Shown: positions 6,114 to 13,620 of the stretch, piece by piece
Layout of the letters: the number at the start of each line of letters is the position of its first letter
Numbering within the stretch: position 1 is the stretch's first letter
NCBI GenBank assembly: GCA_013297575.1
Contig: JAAFHO010000063.1
Location: forward strand, 1-14,715
DNA from: Chitinophagales bacterium
Lineage (GTDB): Bacteria; Bacteroidota; Bacteroidia; Chitinophagales; Saprospiraceae
Reading direction: 5' to 3'
Length of the DNA: 14,715 bases
Made by a program: the position numbers and the translations under genes
Notes under the pieces: model-generated
Seen by the model: only the letters and a program-made list of their open reading frames with translations
Database searches by the model: none
What the model was told of the DNA's origin: nothing

Positions 6114-6995
6114 CTATCGTAAAATTACTGTTTTTACATCGGGTTTTAACATGGCAAAATAGCCATAACCTCCAACAATATTGGAGGGCAAAGTAATAGG
6201 TTCTGCCAAAAACGAACTAAACAAATTACCACTGCGTTTATATGCCGCCAAGTATTCGTAATACGGTTTGGGAATATTTGAAAGCGATACAGCGATCGTA
6301 TCCCCATTGTTCAAATTAGGTATAAATGGCTGAAAATCAACTACTTTACCATCGCCTTTGTTTTGATCCGTAAAAATATTAAAATATGAATTTTGAAAAT
6401 TAAATATTTTCCCTGGTAATGAATCGAACAGAGAACCTGTCCCTTTATTTAACCGCGTATAAGTGGCCAAATAATAATTTTCTTTGCCTAATTGATCGGT
6501 AAAATCATATTTAAAAGTAAAAGTTGTATCTGTTTTATCATTAGAAATGATTGGAACTGCTGCTGCGCTATTTAGAGGAATAGTCTCCAAAAATACCGTC
6601 TCTGCGGTTATGGATTGTCCAGTTTTGTTGTCTTTAACATACAGTGTATAACGTTCATTGGGTATTTGTTCTACATTGAGCGAACCAAAAAATGACGGGC
6701 CTAATTGGAATAATGTATCTGTCCTACCAGCGTATTTAATCGTGACTAAAGCGTCATCGACAAAAACATCTTGAATCAACGATGAATCTTGTGTTACATC
6801 ATCCTCACTAAATAGCCCTGAAAAAGTACGTGAAATAGCTACGCCTAATATCTGCGGAGGTAAGGCGTACGAAGAAACCACCAATTGTGGCGGCGGAGCA
6901 TCTATCTCTACATCCAACGGATCTGGACGAAAAACACAGGAGGAAAATAGGCTTATGGCAACCATTATGCTGATATATTTATGTATTTTATTCAT
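6114..6995 (-). CDS. DUF4249-type outer-membrane lipoprotein
   Basis: This 293-aa lipoprotein has signal peptide MNKIHKYISIMVAISLFSSC with C20 lipidated. The mature N-terminus (PDPLDVEIDAPPPQLVVSSYALPPQ) and the following beta-rich body fit the Bacteroidota DUF4249 family, whose members are usually encoded next to a TonB-dependent receptor with a carboxypeptidase-regulatory-like N-terminus. That is the arrangement here: it lies 57 bp downstream of such a receptor on the same strand. By analogy with SusD-type partners it may be a surface accessory of the receptor, but the family has no established ligand, so this is inference. The end of the reading frame (GGYGYFAMLKPDVKTVIL) is typical of the family. 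Confidence 0.8.
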   Translation of the reverse strand: MNKIHKYISIMVAISLFSSCVFRPDPLDVEIDAPPPQLVVSSYALPPQILGVAISRTFSGLFSEDDVTQDSSLIQDVFVDDALVTIKYAGRTDTLFQLGPSFFGSLNVEQIPNERYTLYVKDNKTGQSITAETVFLETIPLNSAAAVPIISNDKTDTTFTFKYDFTDQLGKENYYLATYTRLNKGTGSLFDSLPGKIFNFQNSYFNIFTDQNKGDGKVVDFQPFIPNLNNGDTIAVSLSNIPKPYYEYLAAYKRSGNLFSSFLAEPITLPSNIVGGYGYFAMLKPDVKTVILR

Positions 6996-7052
6996 TTTAT
7001 TAATATTTTGATATAGTGAAAACTTTGAAAGGTAAAACCTCCGGTACTTAAC

Positions 7053-9407
7053 TTAAAATTTGAACATATAACTCACGGACCCGATTACCCCAAAGAGTCC
7101 TCTTTCTTCGTATTTTTCCTTGCCTGTCTTGGGATCCAGTTTAATCACAACTCGATTGGGTTGGGCGCGGTTGTAAAAATTATATGCTCCCAAGTGCCAT
7201 TCACTACTGAATCGGGTATGTTTTCGACCCTTTATTACAAAATCAATATCCAAACGGTGAGCGGGGTTGAGCCGATACCCATTACGCGCAGGATACACGG
7301 GCAGTAGTTCTATTCCGCTATAATTGGGCAAGGGTTGTACATATTTCCCAACAATAGGCGTAAATGGGCTTCCTGTACTATACACCCAAGCCGCAGAAAT
7401 ACTAAACCGGCGGATAATATCGTAATTGGCCACAATCGAAAAATCATGGCGACGATCATATTTGGCATAAAATGTTCTTCCTTTGTTGAGGTCAGGAAAA
7501 TTACGCGTAGCCCAAGAAAGAGAATACCCTATCCAGCCCGTCAATTTACCTGTATTTTTTTGAAGCAATCCTTCAAAACCGTAGCCACGACCATTACCAC
7601 GCACCAGTTCTTTTTCATAACCGTCGTTCAAAAACAAACGTGCGCCTTCGCGGTATTCGATTTGATTGTTCATCCACTTGTAATAGGCCTCAACAGAAAA
7701 CTGAATAGCATTTTTTTCTCCAAAATAGGTAAAATAGCCCGCACTTATTTGATCGCTATGCCCTGGTTTAACGTTTTTTGTGACCGGATACCATAAATCA
7801 GTAGGCATCACGACGGTAGAACTAGATACTAAGTGCAAATATTGAGTCATACGGGCATAACCCATTTTGAGCGAATGTCGCTCGTTAATGGCATAACGCG
7901 CACCAATTCGTGGCTCGAGGTTGCCATAAAAAGTACCTTCGGTTACCGCACTACTCAACCGTAATCCAGCATTCAATTTCCACCGTGCGTTGAGATCGCG
8001 ATCCATACTCCCAAATAGAGCCATCTCTTGGGTATTGATGCGTTTGGCGGGTTGGCGGTTTAAATCATCTGAAATACCACCTTGGACAGAAATCAAATTG
8101 GGGCGGAATACATGATTGATCAAATTGACCCCAAATTTGATTGTTGACCGGTTATTTTGCCTGTAATCATAATCCATTTTTAATCCAATATCGTCGATCG
8201 ACGAACGGATTAGGAGACTATTTTCCAATGTTTTACCTTCTATACGGTACCGAAATTGAGAGCGTATTAAAGTAAGATTATGGAATAATTTTTGGTTTTT
8301 ATAGATATGATTCCAACGGGAAGTTACTGTAAAATTACCAATATTGGTACCTATTCCGACATCTAAATTTGTGGAATCACCCCCTCCCCTACTGCCAACA
8401 CTGAGTACATCGCGGCCAAAATAACTACTCAAGTAAACACGGTCGCGATCGGTAATTTTGTAATTGACTTTTGCATTAAAATCGTAGAAATAGTATGGTA
8501 AGCCGTTTTTATAGACAAGATCAACAAGTTTATCAATATAACTACGCCTTCCAGAAAGGATAAAACTCCCCTTTCCTTTTACAATTGGTGCTTCCACAGA
8601 AAGGTTACTCGCAATATTACCAATACTGCCCTGAACACCCAATCTTTGATCGTTACCCTCGCGCATACGTACATCGAGGATACTGGATAATCGTCCACCA
8701 TAATTGGCCGGAAACGCACCTTTATAAAGATCGACGCTTTTCACAGCATTGGTATTAAAAACAGATAAAAACCCGAGGGCATGTCCAATATTATACACAG
8801 TCGCTTCATCCAATAGGATTAGGTTTTCATCATTACCGCCTCCACGTACATACATCCCAACAGAGCCCTCACCCCCGCGTTTTACGCCAGGCAACAATTG
8901 CACGGCTTTGATGATATCCGCTTCACCGAATAACACAGGTGTCCTTTTCAATATTTCTATTGGCACGCTCAAACGCCCCATTTCGGTGCTCTTTACATGC
9001 TCTTTCACTTTTTCACGCGCAGCACTGATCTCCACCATTTTTAGTAAGTTGGCATTTTCGCCCAAACGTACATTTAAAGATTGATTTTGCTGGAGATTGA
9101 CCGATTTTTTTACATCATCGAAGCCTAAGTACCGAAAAACCAAAGAATAGTTGCCCGCAGGGAGTGACATAGAATAGAAACCATATTCGTTTGTAGCCGC
9201 ACCTTTTCCTGTTGTCGGTTCTTGAACAGTTACCCCAACCAGCGATTCGCCATTGGAATTATCATAAACAAAGCCGGAAACGGATATATCCTGCGCAGCA
9301 ATATAGGTGTGTATAAGGGTAAAAAACGCGAAAAACGTCATTTTTCGCAAAAAAATGGAAAAGGGTATTAGCCCAATCTTGGATAAAGACAGGTGTTCTA
9401 ATTTCAT
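7053..9407 (-). CDS. TonB-dependent outer-membrane receptor with carboxypeptidase-regulatory-like domain
   Basis: This 784-aa protein is an outer-membrane beta-barrel energised by TonB for active import of a large or scarce ligand. Order of parts: signal peptide (to about A38, TYIAAQ); a carboxypeptidase-regulatory-like domain at about residues 41-125 (ISVSGFVYDNSNGESLVGVTV, then NEYGFYSMSLPAGNYSLVF); a TonB plug at about 150-250 (KAVQLLPGVKRGGEGSVGMYVRGG, split here only by family motifs, then YKGAFPANYGGRLSSILDVR); and a barrel from about 260 to the terminal aromatic SYMFKF. I start at ATG 9407; a GTG 36 bp upstream is unlikely, and an inner ATG at 9341 would leave a signal peptide without a basic n-region. 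Ligand is not evident, and no transport or degradation enzyme flanks it. It pairs with the DUF4249 gene downstream. Confidence 0.92.
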   Translation of the reverse strand: MKLEHLSLSKIGLIPFSIFLRKMTFFAFFTLIHTYIAAQDISVSGFVYDNSNGESLVGVTVQEPTTGKGAATNEYGFYSMSLPAGNYSLVFRYLGFDDVKKSVNLQQNQSLNVRLGENANLLKMVEISAAREKVKEHVKSTEMGRLSVPIEILKRTPVLFGEADIIKAVQLLPGVKRGGEGSVGMYVRGGGNDENLILLDEATVYNIGHALGFLSVFNTNAVKSVDLYKGAFPANYGGRLSSILDVRMREGNDQRLGVQGSIGNIASNLSVEAPIVKGKGSFILSGRRSYIDKLVDLVYKNGLPYYFYDFNAKVNYKITDRDRVYLSSYFGRDVLSVGSRGGGDSTNLDVGIGTNIGNFTVTSRWNHIYKNQKLFHNLTLIRSQFRYRIEGKTLENSLLIRSSIDDIGLKMDYDYRQNNRSTIKFGVNLINHVFRPNLISVQGGISDDLNRQPAKRINTQEMALFGSMDRDLNARWKLNAGLRLSSAVTEGTFYGNLEPRIGARYAINERHSLKMGYARMTQYLHLVSSSTVVMPTDLWYPVTKNVKPGHSDQISAGYFTYFGEKNAIQFSVEAYYKWMNNQIEYREGARLFLNDGYEKELVRGNGRGYGFEGLLQKNTGKLTGWIGYSLSWATRNFPDLNKGRTFYAKYDRRHDFSIVANYDIIRRFSISAAWVYSTGSPFTPIVGKYVQPLPNYSGIELLPVYPARNGYRLNPAHRLDIDFVIKGRKHTRFSSEWHLGAYNFYNRAQPNRVVIKLDPKTGKEKYEERGLFGVIGSVSYMFKF

Positions 9408-9500
9408 AGCGATAGATAAATTTTGTGGCGAAATATCAAACACCAGTCGTGAAAGCCCCTTTTATCCCCTATACTCATCTTAAAAAATACTGGACAGCAG

Positions 9501-10655
9501 TCACAATCCACTACAATACCAATCCCATTCTTGGTTGAGTCTAGCACTTGTTTCCCGCGCCAAATCTTCCACCATCGTCCAATCTGAAGGGGCCGATTGT
9601 ATCCCAAAACCAGTACAAATAGGTTTGTTATCCAAAGCGCGTTCATCACCTGTAATGGTGACCCAACTACGGTCAAAAACAATACCATGCTGGATCGAGG
9701 AATTATAAACGGATGTATTGTTTTCGGTAGCCCTAATATCGAGTGACAGCAGCACATTTGCACTTTTTGTGATTCTTACCTCGGTCACCGTTGCGCATAC
9801 TTTTTCCATAATCGGAATACGCTCTACAACATGACCACTTGTATCTTTTGTTACTTTTTCGCCTACTTGTATTTCTTTGGAATACGTATTTGTATTGCTC
9901 CAAACTTGCTCATTACCGACATCTAAATGTACTAATTGCAGTTGTACGAGATAATCATATTTCCGATTTTCGAAGGGTTGCTCATCTATTTTTTGCCAAA
10001 CAGAACTGTTTAAAGTAGTGCCAAATCGTGTCATTGCGCGCCAAAAATCGTTGGTATGGAATGCCCCATACCCTGTTTTCTCTACAAGAAACCGTGATGT
10101 ACCCATTTCGAGTGCTTCCGCCATTTTAGTATCGCTTTCTTGCCAAACAGGGTAATAATTTTCTTTTAAATTGGATAAGGTATTGTAGGCATTTCGAGCA
10201 ATTAACCGATTACCTGAATGCGCCAAACTCAATTCTGTATTAGCCTTATCGTATAGGTATTCGGCGGCTTTTTTGCGACTGGCATTTTCGGCGGCTGCAA
10301 TATCATCTTTAAATGCAAACCGAGGTTGATAGCCGTCTTTTGTAGTGATATTACCTAGTTCCAATATCCTATTTTGTCGTTCTTGTATCCTCCGATGATA
10401 TGCATTGATGGGTGGCCAAAGTGCTACTTGCTGGATATTAAGCAAAGAATCGACCGTTAAAACATCGAAGGTATTCGCCATGTAAAACGCAAACTCAAGG
10501 TATTTAACATCCTTAGTTTTTTTTATGTTTTTGCGCTCTACTTTGCGGATTGCCTTGCTCAATTTATCATCAAATGAATTGGACGGAATAAGCGGCTTGG
10601 TGGCCGTACAAGCAATTAGCCAAAAGCAAATAAATAAAATGAGAGATTTTTTCAT
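9501..10655 (-). CDS. Lipoprotein of unknown function, 384 aa
   Basis: The signal peptide MKKSLILFICFWLIAC ends in a lipobox with C16, so it is a membrane-anchored lipoprotein. I do not recognise the family. The N-terminal half (about 25-200) appears largely helical, with basic and amphipathic stretches (KAIRKVERKNIKKTK, AAAENASRKKAAEYLYDKAN) that could be a TPR-like or coiled region. The C-terminal half looks beta-rich (YDYLVQLQLVHLDVG, VCATVTEVRITKSANVLLSL) and ends in a helix and WDWYCSGL. It is on the same strand as the receptor, 93 bp upstream of it, so co-transcription is possible but not shown. It has its own -7 box upstream. Confidence 0.75.
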   Translation of the reverse strand: MKKSLILFICFWLIACTATKPLIPSNSFDDKLSKAIRKVERKNIKKTKDVKYLEFAFYMANTFDVLTVDSLLNIQQVALWPPINAYHRRIQERQNRILELGNITTKDGYQPRFAFKDDIAAAENASRKKAAEYLYDKANTELSLAHSGNRLIARNAYNTLSNLKENYYPVWQESDTKMAEALEMGTSRFLVEKTGYGAFHTNDFWRAMTRFGTTLNSSVWQKIDEQPFENRKYDYLVQLQLVHLDVGNEQVWSNTNTYSKEIQVGEKVTKDTSGHVVERIPIMEKVCATVTEVRITKSANVLLSLDIRATENNTSVYNSSIQHGIVFDRSWVTITGDERALDNKPICTGFGIQSAPSDWTMVEDLARETSARLNQEWDWYCSGL

Positions 10656-10686
10656 GTGCTGGATTGTTTAATAAATTAATATACAG

Positions 10687-10694
10687 CAAATATA
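10687..10694 (-). promoter_or_regulatory. -7 box for the 9501-10655 lipoprotein gene
   Basis: On the minus strand TATATTTG matches TAnnTTTG. The predicted transcript start is about 25 nt ahead of the ATG at 10655. A TTTG (10708-10711) lies only 13 bp upstream, shorter than the usual -33 spacing. Confidence 0.45.
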
Positions 10695-10766
10695 CATGCA
10701 CACATACCAAATAAATTACTATAAGAAGGTTAAAATAAATGTTAGCAGTAGTTTAAAGATTTGGGG

Positions 10767-10774
10767 TAATTTTG
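10767..10774 (+). promoter_or_regulatory. -7 box for the outer-membrane protein gene at 10797
   Basis: TAATTTTG is an exact TAnnTTTG match about 22 bp before the ATG. A purine-rich AAAAAG precedes the start. The -33 element is not convincing. Confidence 0.5.
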
Positions 10775-10796
10775 CGTCTTTTTAACAACCAAAAAG

Positions 10797-11633
10797 ATGC
10801 ACTACAAAAATATTTTATCTTTAATGATCTGCCTATGCTGCGCTACCATAATAGTAGGACAGACTCCTAATCTTACAAAAAAGCACGAAAAAAAGAATAG
10901 ATTTTACTTCTATTGGGGCTATAATCGGGGTTATTTTACAAAATCTGATCTGCACCTGACCGGTGAAAACTACGATTTTACGCTGCATCATTTGGCGGCC
11001 AAAGACCGTCAAACGCCCTTTTCTGCCAAAGTATATTTTAACCCTTCTAAACTTACCATCCCTCAATGTAATTACGGAATTGGCTTTTTTATCAATAAGC
11101 ATTATAGCGTGTCGTTGGCTGTTGACCACATGAAATACGTTATGGTACAAGATCAATCCAGCACTATTTCAGGTACTATTACAGGAACAGATACGCCCTA
11201 TAATGGTAGTTTTGACCATGCTCCAATCAACGTAAAGGATGATTTGCTTATTTTTGAGCATACCGATGGACTTAATTATATCGTTGCAGAGTTGAACCGT
11301 AGCGATAATTTATTGCCGCTGTTTTCGAAGTATAATGGTAATAAAATAGCCGTCCATCTAACAGAAGGCGTGGGCATTGGCGGGTTATTTCCACGCACCA
11401 ATGCAACTTTATTATCCAAAGAACGACATGATGATTACCATTTATCGGGTTATGGATTATCCTTAAAAATTGGGCTGGATGTTACCTTATGCCGGCATTT
11501 CTTCATAGCCGCCAACTTGAAAGCCGGATTTATCCACATGCCCGATATTCGCACGACTGCATCCGGGAGCGACCGCGGTAGCCAAAAATTTGGTTTTTTG
11601 CAGGATAATGTAGTGGTCGGATTTCGTTTTTAG
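10797..11633 (+). CDS. Probable outer-membrane beta-barrel protein
   Basis: This 278-aa protein has a signal peptide (about residues 1-22, ending IIVGQ) and alternating aromatic/polar strands through to the C-terminal GFLQDNVVVGFRF, which ends in Phe as outer-membrane barrels often do. The N-terminal RFYFYWGYNRGYFTKSDL is a pattern I associate with uncharacterised Bacteroidota envelope proteins. It has no recognised enzymatic motif. The start is ATG at 10797, with a -7 box upstream. Its TAG stop immediately precedes a separate -7 box that serves the next gene, so the two genes may be independently transcribed despite the 12-bp gap. Confidence 0.75.
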   Translation: MHYKNILSLMICLCCATIIVGQTPNLTKKHEKKNRFYFYWGYNRGYFTKSDLHLTGENYDFTLHHLAAKDRQTPFSAKVYFNPSKLTIPQCNYGIGFFINKHYSVSLAVDHMKYVMVQDQSSTISGTITGTDTPYNGSFDHAPINVKDDLLIFEHTDGLNYIVAELNRSDNLLPLFSKYNGNKIAVHLTEGVGIGGLFPRTNATLLSKERHDDYHLSGYGLSLKIGLDVTLCRHFFIAANLKAGFIHMPDIRTTASGSDRGSQKFGFLQDNVVVGFRF

Positions 11634-11641
11634 TAATTTTG
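11634..11641 (+). promoter_or_regulatory. -7 box abutting the stop codon, for the FemAB-like gene
   Basis: TAATTTTG begins at the base after the TAG stop of the upstream gene and is followed by CACC and the ATG at 11646. The predicted transcript would start at or next to the ATG (leaderless or nearly so). The layout mirrors the box at 4129-4136. Confidence 0.5.
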
Positions 11642-11645
11642 CACC

Positions 11646-12578
11646 ATGTGGACACAAAACCTTGTTGCATACCAACGCATTTGTGCTGAAAACACGGATA
11701 AATTCCCTATTTTCTTTCAACCTTGGTGGCTCGATGCTGCTTGCGGCAATGGTTATTGGGTGCCTTATGTACACGAGGAATCATCGACGGTTTGGCCCGT
11801 TTATTATACACGAAAATGGGGGATTGCCTATTGTACAGTACCCCCACTTACCCCAAGGTTGGGCTGGAAATCGGCGAGCAAAACGCTCCCTTCCATACTT
11901 ATTAATGATCCAATAAACACCCTTTATTCGTTACAACATTTTGATAATGAACAAGTTATTTCGGACTGGTTTAAACATAAAAATTATCAAATAATACCAA
12001 AACCCTATTTTAAACTAGATCAACCTATCATATTAACAACTGCGCTAAAAACACTTCGCCCTACTGCCCGGCAGCGATTAAAAAAAGCAATGCTTAATTT
12101 TGAAGTTGCGCAAGAAACAGATGTAACCCGCTTATATCAAATGAGTGTTAGGAGTTTGTCAAGACATGGCATTAAAAACACATTAGGTATTGACCAATTA
12201 GAAAACATCGTAGCAGCAACAACAACGCACCAATCGGGGATCATGCTTTCTGCTCGAAATAAGCAAGGCCAAACAGTAGCATCTGCTTTTTTTATATGGG
12301 ACTACGATACTGTTTATTATACCCTAGGAGGATTTGACGAACGTATTCCCCACAATGGAGCGCCAAGACTATTGATCTGGGAAGGCATTAAAATAGCCTG
12401 CGAGCAGGGCAAATCCTTTGAATTTGGTGGCGGATCCGATCCAGGTGTGGGAGATACCTTTATTTCAATGGGCGGACAAAAGGGGGGCTATTTTCGGGCA
12501 GTCCGATATAAATTTGGATGGATTAGACAGGTGATTACCCGAGCAAAAAAAATATACGCACCCAACGATATACACTAG
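11646..12578 (+). CDS. FemAB/GNAT-fold acyltransferase-like protein
   Basis: This 310-aa cytoplasmic protein resembles the FemAB-like branch of the GNAT superfamily, which transfers amino-acyl or acyl groups to peptidoglycan precursors, polysaccharides or other acceptors. The N-terminal half holds FPIFFQPWWLDAACG, the W-rich entry typical of this group, and a proline-rich PPLTPRLGW strand. The second half has TARQRLKKAM (about 140-149), VASAFFIWDYDTVYYTLGGFD (the GNAT beta4/beta5 hairpin, about 211-231), and FEFGGGSDPGVGDTFISMGG (258-277), matching the conserved FxxSxxxGxxxFxxxxG region. The acceptor and donor are unknown, and no polysaccharide cluster surrounds it. It probably runs from its own promoter at 11634. 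Confidence 0.75.
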   Translation: MWTQNLVAYQRICAENTDKFPIFFQPWWLDAACGNGYWVPYVHEESSTVWPVYYTRKWGIAYCTVPPLTPRLGWKSASKTLPSILINDPINTLYSLQHFDNEQVISDWFKHKNYQIIPKPYFKLDQPIILTTALKTLRPTARQRLKKAMLNFEVAQETDVTRLYQMSVRSLSRHGIKNTLGIDQLENIVAATTTHQSGIMLSARNKQGQTVASAFFIWDYDTVYYTLGGFDERIPHNGAPRLLIWEGIKIACEQGKSFEFGGGSDPGVGDTFISMGGQKGGYFRAVRYKFGWIRQVITRAKKIYAPNDIH

Positions 12579-12696
12579 CCTTGGGGGTAAGGGGTGGCGT
12601 AATAAAAAATAGCCTTAAAATGGCCAAAATAGTTCAGTTACAAAAAAAATAGTAACGCTTTTAACACACAAAGTATAACTGTCTAAAATAATAGTT

Positions 12697-12704
12697 TACT
12701 TTTG
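12697..12704 (+). promoter_or_regulatory. -7 box for the TetR-family gene
   Basis: TACTTTTG is an exact TAnnTTTG match 18 bp before the ATG at 12723. No TTTG at normal -33 spacing is visible. Upstream (12637-12656) lies a short inverted repeat, GTTAC and GTAAC around 10 A/T bases; it is too short to call an operator. The rest of the 144-bp gap after the FemAB-like gene is AT-rich and featureless. Confidence 0.5.
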
Positions 12705-12722
12705 CGCATTAAAGTATGTTGA

Positions 12723-13400
12723 ATGGAATTTTATATCAAGATTAATGCCACCGAAGAACTGGCGCACCGCGATCCAGAAGATACTACATTAGGTCGTAAT
12801 ATTATCCGTAAAGGTCTAATATTGATGTACGAACTAGGTTTTGAGCAATTTACTTTCAAAAAACTGGCTACCGAAATCAATACCACAGAGGCTAGTATCT
12901 ACCGATATTTTGAGAATAAACATCGGCTTTTGCTCTACTTGCTCACTTGGTATTGGAATTATATGGAGTACCTTGTAGTATTTAGTTTGCAAAACATGAC
13001 CGACCCTGAGCAAAAACTAAAAAAAATTATTCATTTGCTTTCGCATGATTTATCGGGAGATTTTGATACGTCGGGTCTCGATAAAAAAGCATTGTACCGT
13101 GTCGTAATCAACGAAAGCAGCAAGGCTTATTTGGTCAAAGATGTTGCAGAAATCAATAAAGTGCAATTATTCAAACCATACAAAGACCTCTGCGCACGTA
13201 TTGCAGGCATCGTGCAAGAATTTGCGCCGAATTACCCTTATCCGCGCTCGTTGAGCAGTAGTTTGATAGAAATGTCGCATTTCCAGAACTATTTTATGAT
13301 TTATTTACCATCTTTGACCGATTTTGGTGCTGACAAATCAGAAGAGCAAGTGGTAGGCTTTTTAGAAGATCTTGTATTTACGACCTTAAAAAGAGTTTAA
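12723..13400 (+). CDS. TetR/AcrR-family transcriptional regulator
   Basis: This 225-aa protein is a dimeric helix-turn-helix regulator of the TetR type. The DNA-binding domain is at about residues 24-72: NIIRKGLILMYELGFEQFT, then KKLATEINTTEASIYRYFENKHRLL, which carries the usual recognition helix and the Y-R-Y-F-x-N/S-K motif. The rest is the helical ligand-binding and dimer domain (residues 75-225) and cannot be assigned a ligand. The N-terminus is longer than usual (about 23 residues before the HTH). The start is ATG at 12723 behind a -7 box. It is followed after 2 bp by a small membrane-protein gene, which may be its functional partner or target. Regulated genes are unknown. Confidence 0.88.
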   Translation: MEFYIKINATEELAHRDPEDTTLGRNIIRKGLILMYELGFEQFTFKKLATEINTTEASIYRYFENKHRLLLYLLTWYWNYMEYLVVFSLQNMTDPEQKLKKIIHLLSHDLSGDFDTSGLDKKALYRVVINESSKAYLVKDVAEINKVQLFKPYKDLCARIAGIVQEFAPNYPYPRSLSSSLIEMSHFQNYFMIYLPSLTDFGADKSEEQVVGFLEDLVFTTLKRV

Positions 13401-13402
13401 TT

Positions 13403-13552
13403 ATGATGTTTCAACGCAAAGCACGGCAGGCATTTCCGATGCTAAATATTATTCTTTTGGCTACGGTGGCAGCCATTTGTGTCTATTTTATCCTAAAACA
13501 TTTTCGAAATACAGCCGAGCAGGTCACTCAAGAACCGATCGAGTATCGTTAA
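13403..13552 (+). CDS. Small single-span membrane protein, 49 aa
   Basis: A frame from ATG 13403 to TAA 13550-13552 encodes MMFQRKARQAFPMLN followed by a hydrophobic segment (about residues 14-31, IILLATVAAICVYFI), then KHFRNTAEQVTQEPIEYR. The charge pattern (basic before the segment, mixed after) is consistent with one transmembrane helix. It begins 2 bp after the TetR stop, so translational coupling and co-transcription are likely. A second ATG at 13406 would shorten it by one residue. No family is recognised. The frame is short, so it could be non-coding, but the membrane span and tight spacing argue for a gene. Confidence 0.6.
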   Translation: MMFQRKARQAFPMLNIILLATVAAICVYFILKHFRNTAEQVTQEPIEYR

Positions 13553-13599
13553 TTATATGTCATGTTTTTGGATTTAGAAAAAATTATCGGGAAAACGCG

Positions 13600-13607
13600 T
13601 ACCTTTG
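13600..13607 (+). promoter_or_regulatory. -7 box for the ABC-F gene
   Basis: TACCTTTG matches TAnnTTTG 13 bp before the ATG at 13621. The -33 region has TTTA (13573-13576) at 23-bp spacing, near but not exact consensus. This suggests the ABC-F gene has its own promoter, separate from the upstream TetR unit. Confidence 0.5.
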
Positions 13608-13620
13608 CGGCCCGAAATTT

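Noticed and set aside
7335..7796. Plus-strand 153-aa frame inside the TonB receptor gene
   Set aside because: The antisense receptor frame is continuous with conserved barrel sequence, and this frame has no recognisable domain or promoter.
9408..9443. Upstream GTG start for the TonB receptor
   Set aside because: It would add 12 residues before an already long signal-peptide n-region. The ATG at 9407 is a better start.
12637..12656. TetR operator from the GTTAC/GTAAC inverted repeat
   Set aside because: Five-bp arms around ten A/T bases are expected by chance in this AT-rich gap, and no second copy was seen.
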